Shown here piece by piece: positions 6,330 to 10,756 of a stretch of DNA of 10,756 nucleotides (position 1 is its first letter; each line of letters opens with the position of its first letter). A model generated the notes under the pieces. The model saw only the letters and a program-made list of their open reading frames with translations, did not search any database and was not told the origin of the DNA. The position numbers and the translations under genes are program-made. This stretch comes from an uncultured Christensenella sp. (GTDB lineage: Bacteria > Bacillota > Clostridia > Christensenellales > DTU072), in NCBI GenBank assembly GCA_905210905.1, contig CAJLYQ010000062.1, forward strand, positions 1 to 10,756. Reading direction: 5' to 3'.

Positions 6330-8249
6330 TTACTTAGCGATTTTTACGTAAGCGCCGTCTTTAAGCGCAAAGTATTCGATTTTTTTGGTGTCGATATTGT
6401 AAACCGCTACGCTGTATTCCGTCGCCATAATGCCTTTGGTTTCGATAAGGTAATAGTTGCCGTCGGCAAGGTTAAGTCCTGCGTATTTCTCGTTTATTGC
6501 GGCTACGTCGCCGATCTTATTGATAAAGGTTTCGAGAAGTTCGGAGTATAGATATCCGTCGTCTATTCCGAATCCGTAAACGCCGTCCGCGTTCTTGTCG
6601 GTTCCGCTGGCAAAGGTGCTGGACTGGTAACCGATCATTTCGAGATCGTCGAAGAAGAACAGGAAGAATTCAGCCGCTACGGAGTTGTCGAGTTCGTGCA
6701 GGTCATATCCTTCCGCAACGAGTTTGTCGAGAATTTTTTGTCTTTCGGGGTATTGGCTCGTCGGGTATCCGGGATGTCCTTTGTAGTAGTAGGTGTAATC
6801 CTTGCCGTATACTTCCATAGTGATACGCATATAGTCTTCGAGGTTGCCGTTTTCGTCGCCCCAACTCGTACCGAGTATCATCATTTTCTTTTTGCCTGCT
6901 TCGTCAGCCGCCGCAAAGGTTTCGTCGTCGATATGATAAAGCGCTTTGAACGCCGCTTTTTCTTCTTCGGAAAGCGCGGCAAGCAAACTGTTAAGATAAC
7001 ATTCTTTTCTTCCGAGCGCCTTGGTGTCGTTTATGATCTTGTTGGCAAAATCGGCGTCTTCAAGAATAAGGTTTTCGTTGGCACGAAGTCTTCCCGCATA
7101 CCAAACGAAGTTGCCCGGCATTTCGGTGTAAGCAACGTACATATAGTTTTTCAGCGACCAGTGATAATCCGCAAGAGCGGTTCTTTTATGGTCTTTGAGA
7201 TATTGATGCCAGGAAGCGACGAGTTGATCGTGTTTCGCTTGCGGATCGGCAACGTTGTAGGTCGCTTTCAGTTCGCCCGCGGTACCCGAACCGTCGGAGA
7301 AAAGGTACGCTTTCCAGTTTTCGGTAGGTATGCTCGTTTCGATAAAGATACGGCTGGGTACGGAAAGGAATAAGTCGGTAAAGTATCCGGTAAGGGAAAC
7401 TTCGGGGTTGATTTCGTAAAGTTCTTTCGCCCAGAACGCAAGCGCGTCAATCGCTTTGTCCCACGGCTCGTCGGTGATAACGGGGATTCTCTTCATATTC
7501 GGAAGAAGCGCGTCCCAGTTGTAGGCCTTGTTTCTCGCAAGCCATACGTACGTTTCGGCAGTGCTGTCAAGATACGTGGTGTCCGCGTCGCACATCATAA
7601 GAGTGAAAAGCGATACCGGGAAAGTAGCCGCCATAAACGCAAAATTCGCTTCGCTTACGCATACGTTGGCGTCAACCGCGGTTTCGTAAGTTTCTTTCAA
7701 ATCTTCGGAATAAAGTTTTGCCTTAACGACAAATCTTCCACCAAACAATCCGTCAAGCGCAAATTCGTTTTTGGCAAGTTCTTCCGCGTTCGTAATCGTT
7801 TTGCCGGCGATAAGTCTGTTTCTGTAATACGCTCCGATTTCCGCTTTGCCGAGTTTTTCGGATACGTTGGACAACTTAACGGTAAGCGACTTGTCGTCAA
7901 CCGCTTTTTGCATAGCGGATACGTTGGCGGTAAGGGAATCCCTATTCCAAACTGCGTAAAGCGTAACGTCTTGTTCCGCTACGAACACGCCTTTGTCCGC
8001 ATAACGGATCGCACCGTTCTTTTCTTCCGCCCAACCGGCAAAAGTAGCGTTTCCGTTGGTGAAAGCGTTTTCAACGAGCGAAGAAACCGCTCCTTTTTCA
8101 AACTCGCTTGCAGGCATAGTGCCGGTTCCGCCGTTCGCATCGTAAGTTACGGTAACTTTGTCGCTTTCTTTGTCTTTACAAGCAACGAAAGAAATTGCCA
8201 TAACGAAAACGAGTACCAGCGCAAGCACTGTGAATAACTTCTTTTTCAT
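6330..8249 (-). CDS. Surface lipoprotein with an InlB-type repeat and a GT80 (PM0188)-like sialyltransferase domain
   Basis: The 639-residue precursor begins MKKKLFTVLALVLVFVMA and ends its signal at the lipobox FVAC (C24), so it should be lipid-anchored outside the membrane. One Listeria-Bacteroides repeat spans about 32-101 (TYDANGG ... FAGW ... LYAVW). Residues about 190-590 resemble GT80 bacterial sialyltransferases, which transfer sialic acid from CMP-Neu5Ac. The match includes LFSDGSG (316-322) for the catalytic D/E-D/E-G motif (D319 kept), a Trp/Tyr-rich DYHWSLKNY segment (361-369), LSEEEKAAF (426-434), GTSWGDEN (460-467), KDYTYYYKGHP (483-493, HP motif), E527 in VAAEFF, and GYQSSTF (540-546, SS motif). 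Photobacterium GT80 enzymes also carry a lipoprotein signal and an Ig-like domain, so the layout has precedent. ATG 8249 follows AGGAGG by five bases. The gene stands alone, with its own promoter and terminator. Donor, acceptor and activity are unproven, and no CMP-sialate genes are in view. Confidence 0.8.
   Translation of the reverse strand: MKKKLFTVLALVLVFVMAISFVACKDKESDKVTVTYDANGGTGTMPASEFEKGAVSSLVENAFTNGNATFAGWAEEKNGAIRYADKGVFVAEQDVTLYAVWNRDSLTANVSAMQKAVDDKSLTVKLSNVSEKLGKAEIGAYYRNRLIAGKTITNAEELAKNEFALDGLFGGRFVVKAKLYSEDLKETYETAVDANVCVSEANFAFMAATFPVSLFTLMMCDADTTYLDSTAETYVWLARNKAYNWDALLPNMKRIPVITDEPWDKAIDALAFWAKELYEINPEVSLTGYFTDLFLSVPSRIFIETSIPTENWKAYLFSDGSGTAGELKATYNVADPQAKHDQLVASWHQYLKDHKRTALADYHWSLKNYMYVAYTEMPGNFVWYAGRLRANENLILEDADFANKIINDTKALGRKECYLNSLLAALSEEEKAAFKALYHIDDETFAAADEAGKKKMMILGTSWGDENGNLEDYMRITMEVYGKDYTYYYKGHPGYPTSQYPERQKILDKLVAEGYDLHELDNSVAAEFFLFFFDDLEMIGYQSSTFASGTDKNADGVYGFGIDDGYLYSELLETFINKIGDVAAINEKYAGLNLADGNYYLIETKGIMATEYSVAVYNIDTKKIEYFALKDGAYVKIAK
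7947..8156 (-). repeat. InlB B-type (Listeria-Bacteroides) repeat coding segment, lipoprotein
   Basis: Residues 32-101 of the lipoprotein follow the family pattern: VTVTYDANGG at the start, a central FAGW and a closing LYAVW. Such small beta domains are common in surface proteins of Bacillota and act as spacers or binding modules. Only one copy is present here. Confidence 0.85.
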
Positions 8250-8254
8250 CTGTT

Positions 8255-8260
8255 CCTCCT
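8255..8260 (-). promoter_or_regulatory. Consensus ribosome binding site of the lipoprotein gene
   Basis: AGGAGG lies five bases before ATG 8249, a perfect anti-16S match and the strongest such site in the window. It fixes the start at the first Met of the signal peptide. Confidence 0.9.
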
Positions 8261-8300
8261 AAATTTTTCGGGAAAATAAAAAATCCCCTTATTAGTTTGG

Positions 8301-8329
8301 ATTATACCATTAAATATTATTTTTGTAAA
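8301..8329 (-). promoter_or_regulatory. Sigma-A-type promoter of the lipoprotein gene
   Basis: On the minus strand TTTACA (8329-8324), a 17-base spacer and TATAAT (8306-8301) form a strong promoter. A TG in extended -10 position (TGGTATAAT) adds support. The predicted start near 8294 gives a leader of about 45 bases. With the terminator at 8382-8414, this accounts for most of the 189-base gap between the two surface-protein genes. Confidence 0.82.
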
Positions 8330-8381
8330 GTAGTATAATATAATACCCCCCTTATCGCAACGGTTTTTATCGCCGTAACGC

Positions 8382-8414
8382 AAAAAACGGAAGAGAAAAT
8401 CTCTTCCGTTTTTT
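8382..8414 (-). terminator. Intrinsic terminator after the large surface-protein gene
   Basis: AAAAAACGGAAGAG and CTCTTCCGTTTTTT form a perfect 14-pair stem around a five-base loop, with the U-tract inside the 3' arm. It starts about 25 bases after the surface-protein stop codon. Its symmetry means it could also stop transcripts on the plus strand. Confidence 0.92.
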
Positions 8415-8438
8415 CGTAAAATTAAGTTCTTCCGTCAA

Positions 8439-10756
8439 TTACGCTTGTTTAGTGAAAGACGCATTGAAGACATCTTCACCGTAAGAATCGGAGAAGTGTA
8501 CGTCAATTCCGGTGCTAGTTACGGTAATCGTGTTTTCGCCGCCATCGTAATTAGCAAAGTTGTTTACGTTTTTCTTCGATCCTTCGCCGCTGTAAGTGAA
8601 AGTATATTCCGTTCCGTTGTTGTACGTTCCGTTTCCTTTCCCGTCGAGCGTGATAACATTCCTACCGTTTACATACGTTCCTTCGAGTCCGTCGAGAGCA
8701 ACGGGTTCTTCGGGTTTGGTGGAAGCGGTGTAAGTTACGGTTTTGGTTTCGAATTCGGGTCCTTCCATGTATTCGTCCCATTTAGCGTGACAGTCGTGAG
8801 ATACGATAATATTGTCAACGTCTTTACTAATAACATAATCTACGGTATTGTCTTTCCAACCTTCAACGCCTGCGTCTACGTCTTTACCTTTGTAGGTGAT
8901 CGTAGTTCCGTTCCAGTTAAGTTTGCAATCGGTAAGGGTTCCGTTGACGTAGAGTTTAACGTTTTTGCTTTCGTCCACTACGATTTCGATCTTATCTTCG
9001 CCGTTTACGTAGTAACCTGCCATTTCTGCGACTTTGTTTTCGATAACCGCGTCTTCAGTCTTGAAGATTTGTTTTCCGTCCGCTTTAACGAGAACTTTAC
9101 CGCTGTATTCTATGCTGTAGGCTCCGTTGTAAGAGTAAGAAGTCTTCGCAATGGTGATGGTCTTTCCGTCTGCGCTTACGGTGTAGGTACCTGCGTAGAT
9201 ATTCGGGCTGCCATAGGAAGATTTGTAAGTAAGGGTCGCTCCGCCGTAACCGTCGATAAGCAGTTCATAGTTGGCATTCGCATCGTTAACGTACAAAGCG
9301 GAATCGACGTCTTGGACAAGAATTTCGAAAGTTTTGTTTTCGGAATCGATTTTAATTGCCGCTATGATCATTCCTACTGCGTTTTCGTCGTAAATAAGTA
9401 CCGCGCCGGCTGCGTTGAATGCGTAGCACATAGTTATATTTTCACCGTCGGCTCCTTTCGACGAGATAGCGTCGAAACCGTCGAGATAAGCGGTTATACC
9501 GTCGGAAGCGTTGGTGTAAGTACCTCTTTCTTCGCCTGCTATATCAAGCGTTCCGTCATAGCATTGAACGATGAGCGTTTTTCCGTCGCAGGTCATAGTG
9601 AGTTCTTGTCCTTCGGCAAAGTCTTTGTCGAAAGCAGCCAAAGCGTAAACGTCTTTGCTGTCAGCGTTCTTGTATTGGTATACGAAGTAAGTCGTTTCGC
9701 CCGCAACCATCTTGAAGAGGGTGCTCGTCGTTTCACTGTTGTAGTAACTTCCCGCATCGGTTACGTTGGCAAACCAGATACCGTTAAGACTGCCGGTTAC
9801 GTCGCTTATCGTGAAGTAAAGGATGTTGCCGTCTTCGTCTCTCGTTATAGCGTTTTTGATGGTTTTGCTCGTCAAAGTGGAACTTTGGTTCTCTCTGTAT
9901 TTCAAAATCATATTTTTGCCGGAAACCGTAGCGTAGCAATAGTAGTAGTTTGCGGTGTCGATAACGCCGTTCGTGACGTTCATTATAGAACTGTTGGCGG
10001 TAGAGTTATCTTTCTTGAATATTCCGTTAATTGCGCTCGCCGCTTTTTTAAGCGTGTAAGAGGTAGGAACAAATTGTTCTTCAACATCATCCCATGCGGT
10101 ATACGTAAGCGTCATGTTGCCGTCCGCACCGATGAACATTTCGTAAGTAACTTTCGAACTATAACTTCCTTTGGTGTAAACAATTTTACCGGTAGAAGCA
10201 TCGTAAGAAACCGCTATATCGCGTTCTCCCATAAAGGTCGCTTTGCTGCCGTCGGCATTGAATATTACGCTTTCGCCTTTGGTTGTATCGGCGAACGCTC
10301 CGGTGTAATCCGCCGCGCTGTTGAATTTCGCTTCGAACGTAATGGTAAGTCCGCTGAGCGCAGCGTCTTCCGCTTTGGTCGAACCTTTATACCAACCGAG
10401 GAAGAAAGAATTTTCTTTGCTCGGAGCGGCAGGAATATCGCTTGCGGCGAGTTTGCTGCCGAAATCTCTGTAGATCGTGGAAACGGTTTCTTCGCCGTTT
10501 TTGAAGACTACGATTGCCTTAGCCTGTTCGATTTCGGCGGTGTAAGTAACGTTTGCGTAATAAAGGGTTTCTTCAACCGCTTCGATGTCGAATGCGTCGT
10601 TGCCGTTATACCAACCGGAGAACGCATAGGGATCTTCCACGGTGGGATCTTCGGGTACGTCTGCGGCAGTGATAGCCTGACCGTACTTAATATTGATAGT
10701 CGTTACTTCTTCGCCGTAAACGAATTTAACGGTAACGTCGATTTGATCGGCGGGGG
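8439..10756 (-). CDS. Large beta-rich surface protein with InlB-type repeats (partial, N-terminus outside window)
   Basis: 771 residues are visible; the frame stays open to the right edge, so the true start, and any signal peptide, lie outside. A GTG at 10640 is in frame but sits inside a repeat and is not a believable start. Two InlB B-type repeats come first, with landmarks FSGWYNG (W48) and FLGWYKG (W121). The remaining 600 or so residues are rich in Tyr, Thr, Gly and Asn and made of short beta-strand units. Recurrent headers include RGTYTNASDG, AGTYTVSADG, AGYYVNGEDK and EGTYVNGRNV, each leading to a strand such as FTYSG or ITYKG. No catalytic motif is recognised. The C-terminus (DVFNASFTKQA) has no LPXTG signal or membrane helix, so any anchor is probably an N-terminal lipid or the repeats. 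The gene ends at a strong terminator. The role is unknown; adhesion or polymer binding is a guess. Confidence 0.85.
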   Translation of the reverse strand, partial: PADQIDVTVKFVYGEEVTTINIKYGQAITAADVPEDPTVEDPYAFSGWYNGNDAFDIEAVEETLYYANVTYTAEIEQAKAIVVFKNGEETVSTIYRDFGSKLAASDIPAAPSKENSFFLGWYKGSTKAEDAALSGLTITFEAKFNSAADYTGAFADTTKGESVIFNADGSKATFMGERDIAVSYDASTGKIVYTKGSYSSKVTYEMFIGADGNMTLTYTAWDDVEEQFVPTSYTLKKAASAINGIFKKDNSTANSSIMNVTNGVIDTANYYYCYATVSGKNMILKYRENQSSTLTSKTIKNAITRDEDGNILYFTISDVTGSLNGIWFANVTDAGSYYNSETTSTLFKMVAGETTYFVYQYKNADSKDVYALAAFDKDFAEGQELTMTCDGKTLIVQCYDGTLDIAGEERGTYTNASDGITAYLDGFDAISSKGADGENITMCYAFNAAGAVLIYDENAVGMIIAAIKIDSENKTFEILVQDVDSALYVNDANANYELLIDGYGGATLTYKSSYGSPNIYAGTYTVSADGKTITIAKTSYSYNGAYSIEYSGKVLVKADGKQIFKTEDAVIENKVAEMAGYYVNGEDKIEIVVDESKNVKLYVNGTLTDCKLNWNGTTITYKGKDVDAGVEGWKDNTVDYVISKDVDNIIVSHDCHAKWDEYMEGPEFETKTVTYTASTKPEEPVALDGLEGTYVNGRNVITLDGKGNGTYNNGTEYTFTYSGEGSKKNVNNFANYDGGENTITVTSTGIDVHFSDSYGEDVFNASFTKQA
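10323..10523 (-). repeat. InlB-type repeat copy 2, surface protein
   Basis: Visible residues 78-144 run from KAIVVFKNGEE through FGSKLAASDIP and FLGWYKGS to ITFEAKF. The module is in register with copy 1 at a spacing of 73 residues between the conserved GW pairs. The copies differ at most positions, so they are old. Confidence 0.75.
10533..10742 (-). repeat. InlB-type repeat copy 1, surface protein
   Basis: Visible residues about 5-74 run from IDVTVKFVYGEE through YGQAITAADVPEDP and FSGWYNG to NVTYTAE. More copies may precede it beyond the window edge. Confidence 0.72.

Noticed and set aside
6573..6599. DKNADG string in the lipoprotein (residues 551-556) as an EF-hand or dockerin-like calcium loop
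   Set aside because: It is a single short DxNxDG match without a paired helix or second loop; insufficient on its own.
6696..7373. 225-codon open frame on the plus strand, antisense to the lipoprotein gene
   Set aside because: It lies wholly opposite a gene with signal peptide, repeat and enzyme motifs, has no good ribosome binding site, and its Arg/Phe/Val-rich product resembles a codon-usage shadow.
8439..8500. Sortase anchoring signal at the C-terminus of the surface protein
   Set aside because: No LPXTG-like motif, hydrophobic segment or basic tail is present before the stop codon.

Overview
The window reads as bacterial chromosome, probably a gut-type Clostridia/Bacillota lineage. The reasons are strong AGGAGG-type ribosome binding sites, sigma-A-like promoters with 17-bp spacers, U-tailed hairpin terminators, and lipoproteins or surface proteins with Listeria-Bacteroides (InlB B-type) repeats. 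The order (something like Christensenellales) is only a guess. Every recognisable gene lies on the minus strand, so transcription runs from high to low coordinates. I see no tRNA, rRNA, CRISPR array, insertion sequence or attachment site.

Region A (about 1-6206) is one tightly packed operon for acyl-chain synthesis, read acpS > acyl carrier protein > ketosynthase-ketosynthase fusion > fabG > fabZ > fabD-accD fusion > accA. A well-formed promoter (TTGAAA-N17-TATAAT) precedes acpS. Genes are 9 nt apart or less, or overlap (ATGATGA and TAATG junctions). The proteins cover carrier activation (AcpS), the carrier, condensation, ketoreduction, dehydration, malonyl-CoA:ACP transfer, and the carboxyltransferase half of acetyl-CoA carboxylase. 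Not seen are an enoyl reductase, FabH, the biotin carrier (AccB) and biotin carboxylase (AccC); accA runs off the left edge, so they may follow it or lie elsewhere.

Two architectures stand out. The 769-residue condensing enzyme joins a complete ketosynthase (Cys-His-Lys-His intact) to a second ketosynthase fold that has lost the Cys and both His, resembling the KS/chain-length-factor pairs of aryl-polyene and type II polyketide systems. The 537-residue FabD-AccD protein joins two successive steps, making malonyl-CoA and loading malonyl onto ACP. It lacks the AccD zinc finger and has a possible internal GTG start that could also release free AccD.

Region B (6262-8329) is a single-gene unit with its own promoter, an ideal RBS and an intrinsic terminator. 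It encodes a 639-residue lipoprotein with one InlB-type repeat. Its large C-terminal part carries the signature elements of GT80 (PM0188-type) bacterial sialyltransferases: a xDG aspartate, KGHP, a conserved Glu and an SS motif. This suggests a surface-anchored glycosyltransferase.

Region C (8382-10756) is the 3' part of a large beta-rich surface protein with two InlB-type repeats about 73 residues apart, ending at a strong terminator. Its start lies beyond the right edge.

All family assignments come from reading motifs and remembered family sequences; no database search was run.
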